A DNA stretch of 64,000 nt from Byssochlamys sp. IMV 00236 (taxonomy: Eukaryota; Ascomycota; Eurotiomycetes; Eurotiales; Thermoascaceae), in contig MSJH02000812.1 in the NCBI GenBank assembly GCA_001931875.2, forward strand, positions 620,001-684,000, written 5' to 3'. Both the position numbers and the translations under genes were made by a program. Within the stretch, counting starts at the first letter, position 1; each line of letters begins with the position of its first letter. Positions 36,183 through 50,761 of this stretch are shown in pieces. The notes beneath the pieces were generated by a model. That model saw only the letters and a list, made by a program, of their open reading frames with translations. It had not been told where the DNA came from and ran no database searches.

Positions 36183-37236
36183 GATATTGGGTATTACTAC
36201 AGATAATTCTTTGTCTGCATAATTCTTTTTCTTTGATTAGTCCATATAGTTAACTGGGATATGCACCTCAGACATTTTAAAAGCTCAAACTTACAGTAAA
36301 TTCCAGAAAAAAGAAAGTTCCTGTATGAAGACAAACAGTCGATTTCTATACTGAAAGATCTGTTAGGTATATAATATGCCAGTAAGCTTCACAACCGATG
36401 GCGAGTGCGTGACCATGAGGTGGCTAGGCTTGAGCATCTAGTTAAGCACAGATCAAACCTGTTACTGTCAAGTGGGCATAAAATAAAATCAACGATGTCG
36501 ATAAATTTAAATATGACTAGTACATGAACAGCATCATGATACATTATACCAAGATCCACGGAGAAATCCACAGCTGTAGATAATATCAGGGTGAAGAAGG
36601 GTGAGGCAAGTGAAGAAGTAATTGTTCGGCGGTAGGAAGAAGACCCGCTCCGGCGGAGTGCCTCGCCCTTTCAGTTAGCCCCAAGCGCGACCATCAAAGT
36701 GGAAGGCGCCAGAGCTCCATCATCCGTCATATAATTTCACCCAACCTGCTAACCGCCGCAAATTCGCACCCTCACCCCCCCCATCCTTCTCTTTTCCCCT
36801 TTATTGCGGCTCTCTCTGATACCCTTTCCTTTCTTTTTTCTCTCTGTGCAACCAACTGTCAAAGCTCCAGGGTCACGACCTGCACCGTCTTCCCTGGTCT
36901 TTTGCAGTCTGCTTGTTCTGGCGGTCTCTGCAGCAGTGCTCAAGAGCCGCATCTCCTCGTGTTTGTCGGCTCCCAGTAGCCCTTTCCGCTGTCGACCATC
37001 GAGCGACCGAAGAAGTTCAGTCGCATCGTCAGCTACGCTATTCACGCTACCGTTTTCAATATTTGCCACGAGCCGTTCTGGTTGGATTCATAGTCGAGGA
37101 AACCCCGAAACGTCATAACATACCTTGCGACTCTTTCACGGCTGGACGGACACCCAACCCCCCCCGCCTCCCGGGGTAAGACGACCAACTGGGAGTCCCA
37201 TACTTCTCATGGTCTCCTACCTGACAGTTTAACACA
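36183..37236. other. Intergenic region and tom1 5' leader
   Basis: 3' flank of ppoA followed by the tom1 promoter. Positions about 36772-36847 are strongly C/T-rich, as common at fungal transcription starts. Frames at 36749-37179 overlap on both strands and have no domain. Confidence 0.55.
36772..36847 (+). promoter_or_regulatory. Pyrimidine-rich tract upstream of tom1
   Basis: About 75 bases dominated by C and T, 390-465 bp before the tom1 ATG. In filamentous fungi such tracts often precede the transcription start of highly expressed genes. This is inference only. Confidence 0.35.
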
Positions 37237-40200
37237 ATGGGGAGAATTAAGAAGGTGGCCAGCCAGAAACACGAGGCTACGATCGTGAGTGATGAGGACC
37301 CCGCTTTGACAACCAGCAGTTCTGTGCTGACCTTTGTTTTTCTCTGCAGTCACCGTTTCTGACGGATTTTATTGCGCAATGTATCAAAATTTCTATTGCA
37401 GAGCTCCCCCGACATCTCTCTGCTTTCCCTCGAACATGGCCTTTCCCACGAGGGGACCTTTATCATTGGATCGGTGTTCTGAATCACTTCGACGAGATAT
37501 TGGCATCTGTGATCGAGAAGTATGAACTCAACGCGGGGCCACAGACCAAACCTTTCAGTCGTCTAGTGCTAGCAGATTCATATACGAGTGGCGGTCAGGT
37601 GAGCGCCGAGGAAGTTGATGCCCGACTCGACGCTCTGGGCTATGGTCCTGAAGGTGATAGGGAGCTGGTCGAGTCCATCTTGGATTTCTCCAGGCTCCTC
37701 CAAGACAAGTGTGGCAACCGTAGCCTGTACAGCAGTAGTGACCGTCTGGGCGATCTCCTCAACACCACATCGCTGTCTCTTCTGCAGTCGACTCTAAGGC
37801 TGGCTCTCGCCCTGGCCCAAAGGTACCATTCCCGGCAACGGACGAGTAGTACGCATATACAGCAGAGTCTGTTGGCAACACACTACAACATAGATCTGGA
37901 AAAGCTCCAGAGACTCGCCGTGCCGTTTCCGCGGCCCTTTGTGACTGCTAAAGCATCTGTTGCTACCTCTCCTGCTGTCTTGGTGAAGGGTAAGGAGAAG
38001 GCGGTTCAGACCACCCACGACGCCAATGACTTGGTCTCCTTGACGCGGGAGAACGAGGGATGGGAGGAATGGGGTGTTGTCCGTGTCTTGTATTACCCTC
38101 CTGGTACTGTCGATCCAGCAAAGAGTACCGCAGAAAGCGCAAACGCGGAACGACAGCCACAGGTACCGACAACCCCGACCCCATTGCGAAGAAGCAACAC
38201 CCATCCTACGCCACGTTTGAGCCGTATGTCGACGACTGAGGAATCGCCTTCTGCCTCTGTCAACAGCCCTGGGAAACCTGACGAGCCGTTGCGAGGCGGC
38301 AAGGTCTTAGAGATTCCTTCCTCAAAAGTGTCTTCATCGAAAGCTGAAGACCTCGTCGCCACCGGGCTGAAGGAAGTACCAAACGAGGCAAAATACGATT
38401 TCCTCCAGAAGGTCAGGGTAGCTCAGGCGCTGGCTGCATCTCCGTCGACCCGGCAGCAGATCCTTGCGATCAGGATTCTGGCAATCACTAATCTTGCGTA
38501 CGTTTACCCCGAAGCCGTCTTCCAGCAGAAGATCCTGCAGAATGATTCAGATCTGCCGAAGCGTCTCCAGCTTGCCCAGCAATTGGCGGAGCTTGCCCAC
38601 CTTGGTGCGAGCGGTGATATTTCTGCTTCCAAGTCTTTGCAAACATTCGCTCTCAATGCACTTGACGCTTTAGCGAAACACAAAGCTAGAGCAGTTGAGG
38701 TTTGTGCAGCCTTGAATGTCAATGTCAACCACGGCATTCTCATGTTTTTGACACGGAAAGCTATCAACGATCTGGGATCCGATGCGGCCGAGGCGGATGA
38801 CGCTGCAAACGATGAATGGCGTGATGCATTATTTGCACTTCTGCGGACGTTGCCTGGTTCAAGTACTCGAACCCCTGAGACATTGGTCGCTGCGGGATTG
38901 ATTCCTATGTTCGTCGACATTCTCAACCTGCAAACGGAGAAAGCTCGGAGACTCTATCCCCGTGTTATGGAATTCCTCGACACCTTTGTTCATGCTGTAC
39001 GGGACGCATTCTCAACTCTGGCAAGCGCCAAAGGATTCGATGCTATTTCTGATCTTATTGCGCACGAAACGACGTCATCTTTTGAGAATGTCTCGAAGGG
39101 CTCGGGGCTCCCTCCCCAGTACAAGACGCCCTCAATTGATTATCAGATCCCTTATTTCCAACAGCAAGCTCTTAGGTGGTTGTTTAGGTTCGTCAACCAC
39201 ATCATGCAGCACAATGGCGGCGGTTTCGACCGTGTGCTTCGGAATCTGATTGACTCTCCGCCCTTGCTGAAGGCACTGCGTCTGGTGTTTGAGAACCCTA
39301 GGATCTTTGGTTCCCATGTATGGAGTGGAGCTGTCAACATTTTGAGCAGTTTCATTCACAATGAACCGACCAGCTATGCGGTCATTGCGGAAGCCGGTCT
39401 GAGCAAGAGCTTCCTTGAGACTGTGATGCTGCGAGAAATCACAACTCCCGAGAACCCTGAACCCTCTCCAGAGGAGGAAGCTGAACCTTCGCCGGACCAG
39501 GAAGCCGGTGTAGTCTCTGCCGCGGCGCCGAGCGCTGAACCCAAAATACGTGAGTACAGTATCGTTAGGCCAAGGGACAGTCAGTTAGCCAGAGGGATTC
39601 TTCCCGCCGCAGAGTCAATTTCATGTATTCCTCAGGCCTTTGGCGCTATTTGTCTGAATGCCACGGGGCTTCGGCTCTTCCAGGCATCAGAGGCTCTGGA
39701 CAGTTACTTCGAAATCTTCGAGTCTCCTGAACATGTCAAATGCATGAAAGACGATGCAAACTTAGTTCGCTCTCTGGGAACGACGTTTGACGAATTGGTT
39801 CGACACCATCCTGCTCTTAAACAGTCTGTGATGACTGCTGTCATTGTGATGGTCGCCCGTGTTGGCCTCCTTTGCAAAAGCAAAGCCTGGGAGCATGGAG
39901 CTGGTGCTCGACTCTGGACCGAAGACAAGGAAGGAACACGTTCTATCTCCGGAGGACCTTCATCTTTGCTCGGCGAGATTGGCTGCCCTATTGATAAGAC
40001 ATCTGGCCCTCAGCATATTAGTGTTCCGGAGCTTGACGCAGTGACGCTCCCCAACGGTAGTAAACTCCTCCCTGGTGATCCTAACCAGCTCGGTCTATCC
40101 GAGAGCGGACCGTCGGATCCCAAAGACGAGGACAGCCACGGGCTTACAGTTGCGAACTATCTCTACCCTGTCCTTCGGTTCCTGGGTGCATTCTTCGAGA

Positions 40201-43200
40201 ATCAAGCCAACTGTACCTATTTCATTGAATCAGGCGGAGTCGAGTTTGTGTTAGACTTTGCTACTCTACAGAGCCTTCCGTTTGATTTCCATAGTAGCGA
40301 GGCTAGTCATGAACTGACTCAGCTAATTCACATGATGGCTGAAACTAAGCCGCATCTCGTGCTACCGTCTCTAGTTAACCGTGCCCAAAAGGCCGTGGAC
40401 AGCGTTGCTGGCTTCTGGATGGAATCGAAGCCTGCCGGATTCTTCTCTACATTGGCAAAGCCGACCAAAGATGGCGAAACCTCGACAGACGCTGACGAGA
40501 GCGCACAATTTGCAAACGCCCATGGTACTTATTTCGCAAAGCATCTCGTTGCAGTACATATACTCACAGACATCCTTCGCGAGGCCTATACGCCGCCGAT
40601 GTACCAAACACGCCCTAGTCAACAAACGTCGGCCTTTATTCATGTCAATCTGGCGGACCGGTATTCTGCCCTTGTAACTGCTCTCGGGCGGTTACACGGC
40701 GCTTGTGTGTGGGAGGAGATAGTGCTCCAGAAAAACATTCCGGATACTTGGAATGAAGCCACCAAAACTGGTGGGTATCGGGCTGGTAACGAGGAATCGG
40801 GCGAAAATGCTGGATTGCTCACTGCGGACGAAACATCTAATCCCTCTGAAGCTGGGAGGGGAAATGCTGGGCTTTCTGCTGGTGGTGATACCACCCAAGA
40901 AGCCAGTGGCGCTGGTTCTGCTCCCGAAGCCGCACATAACAAAATCCCCGAAGAAAGCGCTGCATTCAAGAATGCTCAGACCCTCCGCTATCTACTAAGC
41001 TCCGTTCCTTCTTCTATCACTGGATTCTTCCATCTGCTTGGTCACGGGCTTATTGGAAAGCGTCGTATGGATGCCTATCAAAAACAGAATGCATCCATGG
41101 TAGCTGAGGCCATTGCATCTGCAGTTCTTCGGCAACTGCAACTTGGCACACCTAACAGGACTTCTTCTATAAAGGATCGCTTTTCCTACCTCATTGTTAT
41201 CCTGTCGTCCTTCTCGCAGTTGCTTTTCGAGACTACCGGCGAACGTTCTCACTCCCATTGCTTGACCTTAATTCTCTTTGCCTTTAAGAGACAGAATGGC
41301 TTGAAGGTGATGAAAGGTCTGTGCGATATTTTCCTGCGGGAGATCAAGACTCTAGTTCGCAAAGACGGAACATATGAAGACCAGGACGTGTCTGCACGAC
41401 TAGCTTCGGCGTACGGAGGGATTAAGATCATTCTAACTTTCTTCTCGGAAATAACGTCAGCTCGGTACATCATGGATTCGACACAGACGCAAGCTATGAC
41501 TAGTAATGAGAGGGAGCGGGATCGTCCTGATTTTTTCCAGCCTTCGCAGTTCTTGGTAGATCTCCGAATGGAAGTTCTGCCTATGGTCCGGGAGATGTGG
41601 AGCTCTGACTTTGTTGACCAAGCATCCAGCTCTATTGTCAAATGCCTGGTTGACATTTTACGCTCTACTCTTGATGGCGATTACGAGACTGGAGCTGCCC
41701 GACGCTCAGAAACACAGCCCATTTTAGTCGAGGCGCCTAAGAAGACGTTCTCCATCAACAGAGAGCGCATGACAGTGCTACGTGAGAAGGGTTTCGAGAA
41801 GGAACTCGTTAAGGAAGCACTGTACCGATGTAACAATTCTTCATCTACGGCTGAAGAATACTGTAAATCGCGAAACTGGCTCAGGGCACCGCCCAGACTC
41901 CCGCCACCGTCAAACGATGTCGAGACTCGGTCCAGTCCAGCGGGCGAGGCTTCTGAAGATGCCGCTGTTGGTGATGCCCCGCCATTCAGCAGTGGACTCC
42001 TCGAGAGATCCACCCTTGCTATGCTTCTAGCACAGGCTACCGGACGAACTGCTGAGGAAGGGGATGATGCACATGGCCAAACCGGCGGTCCAGGAAGAGA
42101 GATTGGGAACGGCACAGAGTTCTTGGCAAGAGCCCTTAACCATATCCTCAATGACCATGAAGACCTGGCGGGCGAGGAAGATGGCCGGCCGTCCAACCAG
42201 AATCAGGGAAACAATCCATCTGAACGTGCCGAGCAGACAGGAGATCACCCGGTCAGGCGGCGCGAGGTCACGACTATTGAAGACCTGGATGTGGAGCGGG
42301 ACAAGATCCGATCGAACCTGATTGAACGCTGCTTGGATGTGCTTAACGTTCATCACGATGTGACATTCGAACTCGCAGACCTGATTGCAGCTGCGACCAA
42401 AAAGCATCGCGATCCTGAAGGTTTCCGCAAGGAAGTTGGAGAGACCCTAGTTCAGTCCTTGGTGTCATTGCAGACGGAGGAAGATATTCGGCCTTCTGGC
42501 AAGAAGATCGCTGCCTATGCTAATCTCCTTGCATTGGTGCTTCAGGACAAAGACATATACTCTGCGACATTGGGAGACATCAAGGACTATTTCGGAACCT
42601 TGCTTGGATTTATTCGGATTCCGCCCTCGGATAAGATGACAGAGGAGGCGAGTCCGTGGGTAGGCCAAGTGTTGCTCATCATCGAAAAGTTGCTATCTGA
42701 TGATGCTCAGCCGCCTGTGATCCGTTGGAACCCCCCGAGTTTCGATGATCCCACTGCAAGCGAGGAACCTGCGCAGCTGGAAGAACCCCTGATCTCCCTC
42801 GAGGAGAAGATGGACCTCTTCGGAGCTCTTGTCGATATACTACCCCGCATCGGAAAAGACGATGCTCTTGCGCTATCTGTGTGCCGTATTTTTGTCATCC
42901 TCACACGGAACCGCAAAATTGCCGAGAAACTGGGGGAGAAGCGGAACCTGCAGCGTCTGTTCGTGATGGTGAAGCAACTTTCCAGTTCCACCAACGAGAA
43001 GTTGCAAAGCGCCTTCATGTTAATTCTTAGGCACATCATCGAGGATGACGACACTGTTCGCCAGATCATGAGGAGTGAGATAGTTGCCAACTTCGAATCT
43101 AGAGCCTCACGACAGACTGATACGACTGGCTATGTTCGACAAATGTACCACCTCGTCCTGAGAAACCCAGAACTATTCGTGGAGATTACGAACGAGAAGC

Positions 43201-46200
43201 TTAAACTTCAGCGCTATGACTCTCATCAACGCCCACAGATCCTTGCTCTGAAGTCCGACAAGACTGACAGTCCTCTCGGTCCCTCTGCGGTTTCGACTGG
43301 AAACGAAGGCGAAAATGTTGATAAGGATATGGAAAACATTGAAGCAAGTGGTGCGCTTCCTTCTACTGAAATTCCAGCAATGGAAACAAAGGACAAAGGA
43401 AAGGCCGCGGAACTCAGGGCACCAGTGGTGGAAAAGCCGGATGGTGTTATCCATTACTTACTCTCGGAACTACTATCATATAAAGATGTTGACGATAAGG
43501 AGCCGCCAAACGCCGAGGCCTCAGAACCATCAGGCCCTGAGCGATCTGACCCTCAAGCTGACGTCGAGATGTCTGGAGGAGAAGCGTCGCCGTCATCTTC
43601 CAGTGCAGATCTACCAGCAACACGGGATCAGAAGAAGACAGAAAAGCCAGTCTTCAAGGCTGATGATCACCCAATCTACATTTATCGCTGCTTCCTTCTA
43701 CAGTGTCTAACTGAGCTCTTGTCATCGTATAACCGCACAAAAGTCGAGTTCATCAACTTCTCTCGCAAGGCTGATCCCCTGGCAACAACGCCATCGAAAC
43801 CACGGTCTGGTGTCCTCAACTACCTACTGAATGCCCTGGTCCCTCTTGGCACCCTTGAACATGATGAATCGGTTGCCTTCAAGAAGAGAAGCAACACCTC
43901 TGCTTGGACTATGCGGGTAATCGTCGCCCTTTGCACGCGGACCGGCGAGTTTGGCGCGATAAACCCTAGACGACGCAACACTCAGGAAGAGGAAGATGAG
44001 CCTGATTTGGCATTTGTTCGAAGATTCGTCCTAGAACATGCTCTGAAGTCGTACAGAGATGCAAATTCTTCCACCGAACCTCTTGAGGTCAAATATTCTC
44101 GGCTCATGTGCCTTGCTGATCTCTTCGACAAGATGCTTAGTGGCTACTCGTTTGCTGGTGGTGACACTGCCTACCCATCTTCCACGAGGCAACTTGCCAA
44201 GACGATGTTTGAGAAGCATTTCATCTCTGCCCTTACAGCTTCTATAGCAGATATAGATCTCAATTTCCCTGCGTCGAAGAGGGTGATCAAGTACATACTC
44301 CGCCCCTTGAATAAACTCACGCAAACTGCCGTCATCTTGAGCGAGAACTCGGACCTCTCGACTCTAGGAGAGACCGAGGAAGACGAGATTTCATCAGCCA
44401 CTTCTGTCTCCGATATGGATGATGATCGCGAGGAGACTCCTGACCTCTTCCGTCACTCTACTCTAGGTATGCTAGAGCCTAGCCACGAGGAAGAGACAAG
44501 TGAGGAAGAAACGGAAGAGGACGAGGATGAAATGTACGATGATGAGTACGGTGAAGAAATGGATTATGATGAGGACCTGCCGGAAGATGATGGCGAGGTT
44601 GTCAGTGACGAGGATGAGGAGCTAGAAGGCGCTGGTCCCATTGAAGGTCTCCCGGGTGATTCCGGCATGGACATCGAAGTTCTCATCGACGAAGACGAAG
44701 ATGATGAGGATGAGGATGATGATGATGAAGACGAAGATGACGAAGAGGACGATATGGAGGACGATGAAATCATGGCTGGAGAAATCACGGGTGACCATGA
44801 CAACGATAGCCTCGAGGAAGGAGACGAGGATGAATGGGAGAGCGAAGACATGTCCGAAGAGGATGAGGAAGCTGAGATGCTGAACCAGTTCGAGAACGAG
44901 CTACAAGATATCAGACAGGCAGACCAGCGTGGCGATAGTCACAGATTTGATGATCTTTTCCGTGTCCTTAATGAAGCCGCTGGAGGCGTTGAAGACTTCC
45001 ATCACGGAGACAGTCTTGCTGGAGATATGCAAGATGATTTGATGGATGATGAAGTGAACGAAGACGAGGGTAAGTCCCTTTCATTGTTTAGCGTGGACCA
45101 GTCTCTAACTGCTCTTAGATGATGAAGAGATCGATGAGTTAGAGGAAGAGCTCGATGAGCTGGATGAAGACCAAGGGTCGTACCAGGGATACGATGGTAA
45201 GAGTGGCCCAAAATCATGCCATGGCTTTCCTTATATTGACCATCAGAAGATGAAGACATAGAACCTTGGGGATGGGACGGCGATGAGCCTCTCCCTCGCC
45301 ATCATCACCATCATCGATTCCGTAGCGTTCCACCCCCATGGACTGCCCTGCCTGGTACAGGTGCAAACCGTCATGGAATAATCCCAATCCCTCCCTACCG
45401 TTCCCAGCGTACCCAGATACCGGCACGTTCAAACGATGACGGGACCAATCCCTTGCTCATCCGTAGCGACCGTGGTCCTGAGACTCCTGGACCTAATCGT
45501 GGGCCCGGCAGTGAAGCGTTCACTGACTGGGTGCATAGTATGGACCCGACTTCTACCGGGCGTCTGCTATCTGTCGATAGCCCAGTCAGTTTCATGAATG
45601 CTATTATGCAGGCAATCGGCGGGCAAGGAGGTCCAGGTTTTGGAGTGATCACCCGCCCTGAGGCAATTCACGTTCACGTCGACCGGCGAACTATTTTGCC
45701 AAACCGCATTCAAGATATTTTCGGTCTAGGCAGGCCTCAAGTGGTCTCTGCTCGTTCCCGTGACGATCCATCACAAGCGGTCGCTTTCTCACTGGCGACA
45801 ACGACAACCCGTTGGCAAGAAGAAGCGCGTCTGCTGTTCAGCAGTGCTTATGTTGAAAAGACGCAGCGGGTGGTAAACTCTATCCTGCGCGTTCTGGTCC
45901 CCCCTGCTATAGAGGAGGAGAAGAAGCGACAGAAACAGTTGGAGGAAGAGCGGAAACGCCGAGAAGAGGAGAGGGCTGAGCGCGAACGTCAAGAGCGGAT
46001 TGCCAGGGAAGAAGAGGAGAAGGAAAGGAGGCGCAAAGAAGAGGAAGAAGCGGCCAGACAACAGCAGGAGCTTGAGGAGGAAGCACAACGCAGAGCCGCC
46101 GCTGGAGAGGTTGAGCCGATGGATGATGTTCGAAGCACCGAGCCTCATGCTGAGGAGGAAGCCCCACCAGCTGAAACTGGACCATCTGAGCCTACTCACC

Positions 46201-49200
46201 GTGTTCATACTACTATCCGCGGCCGCCAGCTGGATATCACAGGCATGGAAATCGACCCCGAATATCTGGAGGCACTACCAGAAGAGCTCAGAGAGGAGGT
46301 AATCATGCAGCAACTCGCGGAGCAACGCTCTCAAGCGGCTGCATCTGGAGAGGAGCCTTCCGAGATCAATCAAGAGTTCCTCGAGGCTTTACCTGCTGAG
46401 ATCCGAGAAGAATTACTGCAGCAGGAAGCGGCAGACCGTCGCCGCCGCGAACGCGAGAACGCCCGGAGACAAGCCGCAGCGTCGGGCGCCCCTGTCCACG
46501 CTGAAGAGATGGATGCCGCTAGTTTTATAGCAACACTGGACCCGTCGTTGCGACAAGCAGTTCTTGCAGATCAACCCGATGATGTTCTAGCGTCATTGGG
46601 GCCCGAATTCCTCACAGAAGCTCGTGCTCTCACTGGTCGAAGACTGAACCAGTTCGGAGATAGTGCAAGAATTGACCGCCAAAGAGAGGAAGCAGTCCAA
46701 GACCAAGAAGCGAAGAAGCCTCAGCGGCGCCAAATCGTCCAAATGCTTGACAAAGCTGGTGTCGCGACGCTTCTTCGTCTCATGTTTATGCCCCTCCAAG
46801 GAAATGCTCGTCACCAGCTTAACGACATCCTCCATAATGTCTGCGAAAACCGTCAAAACAGAATCGAGGTCATTAGTCTTCTGCTTTCGATTCTCCAAGA
46901 CGGAAGCACAGATGTCAGCGCCGTGGAACGCAGTTTCGCCCAGTTGTCACTTCGTGCAAAGACCCCCGCAGCGCAGAAGACACCTCAGCCTGTCAAGAGA
47001 ACATTGTCCTTCCAGACCACGGCCAGTGCTAACAATGAGGTAACGCCGCTGATGGTGGTGCAGCAATGTCTCGGCGCCCTTTCTTTCTTGACCCAGTTCA
47101 ATGCACACATTGCATGGTTCTTTTTGACCGAGCACGAATCTGCTTCTGCGCTGAAGCTGAAATCTTTCCGTAAGGGGAAGGGCAAGGAGAATCGTGCAAA
47201 CAGATTTGCTTTGAATACTTTGCTCTCCTTGCTGGACCGCAAGCTGATAATGGAGAGTCCGACGTGCATGGAGCAGCTTTCTGGTCTCTTGAGCAGCATC
47301 ACTCAGCCACTCACACTCCTGCTCCGCCGCGAAAAGGAGAAACAAGAAGAAGCAAAGGGTAAGGAGCCAGAAGCTGCTGCCGGACAAGAGGAAGAGAAGC
47401 GCCCTTCGATCGAGGGCGGTGCCGCGGATACCACCATGACAGAAGCTGCTCCCCTGGAGGCAGCAAAGCCTGCCGAGGATGAAAAGCCAAAGAGACGGAC
47501 AATTGAACCCCCCGTCGTACCAGAGACCAACCTCAACAAGGTCGTTCATATCCTTGCAGCACGTGAATGCAACGGAAAGACGTTCAGAGAAACCCTCTCA
47601 ACCATAAACAATTTATCCGCCATCCCAGGCGCTAAAGACGTGATTGGCAAGGAGTTGATCAGTCAGGCTCAGGCTCTCAGCATGACAATACAGTCTGATC
47701 TTGACGAACTTTTGCAGCATATCCATCAGGCTAACTCAGGTACTGAAATGCAAGGCTTGGCGCTTTCCAAGTTCTCGCCGCCGAGCTCGGATCAGACCAA
47801 ACTGCTCCGTGTTCTCACTGCTTTGGACTACTTGTTCGATCCGAATAGAGTAGACAGGACAAAGGGTGCCGAGCCTGAATCCGCGGCCAAAGAAGACATT
47901 CTGAAGACATTGTACGAAAGCTCAGCCTTCGGTCCTCTCTGGGCTAAGTTGAGTGACTGCTTGACTGTCATCCGCCAGAAGGAGAATATGCTGAACGTGG
48001 CGACTATACTCCTTCCTCTCATTGAATCTCTCATGGTTGTATGCAAGAATACCACCCTGAAGGATGCGCCCATCTCAAGATACGTCAGGGAGCATTCCGT
48101 GTCCAGCCCTCCGCCAGAGACTGGATCCGCCATGGAAAACTTGTTCTTCAGGTTCACGGAAGAACATCGTAAAATCCTGAATGAGCTTGTTCGTCAGAAC
48201 CCTCGTCTCATGAGCGGCACATTCTCTCTGCTCGTCAAGAATCCGAAAGTCTTGGAGTTTGACAATAAACGCAATTACTTCACTCGCCGCATCCACTCTC
48301 GCGGCACGGAAACACGACACCCTCATCCTCCTCTTCAGCTTTCTGTTCGCAGAGATCAGGTGTTCCTTGACTCCTTCAAGTCTCTCTACTTCAAGACAGC
48401 AGATGAAATGAAATACGGAAAACTGAGCGTTCGCTTCCATGGAGAAGAGGGTGTCGATGCAGGAGGAGTGACGAGGGAATGGTTCCAAGTACTTGCTCGA
48501 GGAATGTTTAACCCTAACTATGCGCTGTTCATTCCTGTTGCCTCCGACCGAACAACTTTCCATCCTAACCGCCTCAGTGGTGTCAACTCAGAACATCTGA
48601 TGTTCTTCAAGTTCATCGGACGGATTATTGGCAAGGCGTTGTATGAGGGCCGCGTCTTAGACTGTCACTTCAGCAGAGCTGTGTACAAACGAATTCTTGG
48701 GAAGTCTGTCTCTCTCAAAGACATGGAAACCCTCGACCTCGATTATTACAAATCTCTAGTCTGGATGCTCGAGAACGATATTACCGATATCATTACCGAG
48801 ACTTTTGCCATCGAGACCGATGACTTCGGAGAGACGCAGATTATCGACCTGATCCCGAATGGTCGCAACATTCCTGTTACGCAGGAGAATAAGGAGGAAT
48901 ACGTGCAGCGCGTAGTCGAATACCGCTTAATTGATTCCGTTAAGGAGCAGCTCGACAACTTCCTGAAGGGCTTCCATGACATCATTCCAGCTGATCTGAT
49001 TTCCATCTTCAACGAACAGGAGCTCGAGCTTTTGATTTCTGGCTTGCCTGAAATCGACGTGGACGATTGGAAGAACAACACGGAATACCATAACTATTCC
49101 GCCTCGTCCCCGCAGATCCAATGGTTCTGGCGTGCTGTGCGATCGTTCGACAAGGAAGAGCGCGCCAAACTGCTCCAGTTCGTTACCGGTACGAGCAAGG

Positions 49201-49465
49201 TTCCACTCAACGGCTTCAAGGAGCTCGAGGGTATGAACGGGTTCAGCAAGTTCAATATCCATCGTGACTACGGCAACAAGGATCGTCTTCCAAGCTCTCA
49301 CACCTGCTTCAACCGTAAGTGTTTCTGTTTTCTACTCTATCTTGAGAATTCGCGCTAACATTACCACTAGAAATGGATCTGCCAGAGTACGAAAGTTACG
49401 AGGATCTTAGATCGCGGCTGTACACAGCTATGACAGCTGGTAGCGAATACTTTGGATTTGCATAG
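37237..49465 (+). CDS. tom1: Giant HECT E3 ubiquitin ligase, Tom1/HUWE1 family
   Basis: Five exons, 37237-37284, 37350-45069, 45119-45196, 45247-49314 and 49371-49465, give 4,002 residues; exon 2 alone is 7.7 kb. All junctions restore frame. The first half is an armadillo-like solenoid (DUF908/DUF913 regions). A UBA-like segment lies at about 1485-1527 (MTVLREKGFEKELVKEALYR). A very acidic region spans about 2391-2526. A charged coiled coil (about 2838-2896) and the DUF4414-type block with two LEALPEE/LEALPAE repeats (about 2950-3030) precede the C-terminal HECT domain (about 3640-4002). The catalytic cysteine is Cys3969 in SSHTCFNQMDLPEY. Yeast Tom1 acts in mRNA export, histone and ribosomal-protein turnover. 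The last intron lies just after the catalytic cysteine. Confidence 0.97.
44476..44880 (+). repeat. GAT/GAG/GAA-rich low-complexity tract within tom1
   Basis: The purine-rich codons encode long Asp/Glu runs (for instance about 44690-44770). The reverse strand gives a long serine-rich open frame as a shadow of this composition. Confidence 0.85.
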
Positions 49466-50761
49466 ACTGATCGATGCCTTTTTCGCTGGCTTTCACGACG
49501 GTTATGGCCATATTTGCGTTCTCATGCTCAAGCATCCGGCGGCGCTTGATTCTTTCCACTTATTTGTACCATTCAAATTGTTAACTGGCATTTTCTTTTT
49601 CGAACTAAGGGGACTTGTAATCTACATTTGGGGAGGGTGATTCTGGGGGTGAAGGGCCAAAGGGATGGTGTGCTCGTAGGAGAAACTTGCAATCCGTACA
49701 GAATTCAGGCTGAAGTGCAGGTCAGTCGGTTTTCTAAGGTTGCAAAATTCCTTAAGGTCAGGGTTCACTGCTCATTCATGTATTTAAATTAGTTCATTTG
49801 CAAAAGTAGAAATTATTCTTATGGTTTCGGTTAACTAAACTGATGACTTCATTTGTAATGGACATGTGCTGGTACTTCGTGGAGGGCTGTCTCTGGCCGA
49901 TAGGTTGCCAAGGGCCCTTTTATACCAGTTCTCCATTAAATGCATCAAATGCCTAACTCCTGAAGATCCTGTTTGCCCGATCCGCTCCCGAGCCTTTATC
50001 CAGGCTCTGTTGTCCTGCTTCGAGAACTGAGATATTTTCATCTTCAGGATGAGAGGACTTACGAGTCGACGAACAAAAAGAATAAGTTATGGGAAAGAAG
50101 TAAATACCAACAAACAAACCAACGGATACCAATTTAACGTTACGTAGCGAAAGGTGCATAATACCTAGCCAGGCATTGTTGTTGGAACATGGTATGTGAT
50201 TGATATTATCCACATAGCGATGTATCCAAACATGCAGCACCTTTGCTAGGTAAGAGGTTAACCAAGCTGTTGTGATTGCTTTCAAGATCAAGGCTTATCC
50301 GAAAGGGCGTGGGCGTGGGCGCGAGCATGAGCGTGTTTTTGTCGCCTAGTTTTAGTAGTGCTCGTATGGATCGAGGCGAGGTCTGCTTCAGATTAAAGGG
50401 AGAGAGAGAGAGGGAAGAGAAACTAGGTATCGTCCTTTTTTTTTGTGTGCGAAGTAAAAAATGGATGAATTGATTTGGAGTACAAAGAGCTTTCTTTCAT
50501 TTCGCAAAACATATCAGCCCGCAGTGACGTTGCCGTGCCGTTGCCTTTGGAAAAAAGAAGAAATGCCATTTCCCCATCCCTTTGAAAAATTTTTTGCACT
50601 CCGGATTTTTCCGCCAGCAGACGTCGAAAGAAACCAATGCGGCTTTGTTCCTCGTTCCGTCTACATTGGGTCCCAGCTCCTTTCCTCCCGCCTGTCGTTA
50701 AAGCCCCTAGCCGTGGCCAGGGAGCCAATACAACCCGACCATTACTCCCCCGGAAGAACGT
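49466..50761. other. Intergenic region between convergent tom1 and rps6
   Basis: 3' flanks of both genes. GTGGGC/GAGC-type short repeats lie near 50305-50340 and an AGAG run near 50399-50412. No gene seen. Confidence 0.55.

Noticed and set aside
44564..44851. Serine-only minus-strand frame
   Set aside because: It is the antisense shadow of the Asp/Glu-rich tract of tom1.
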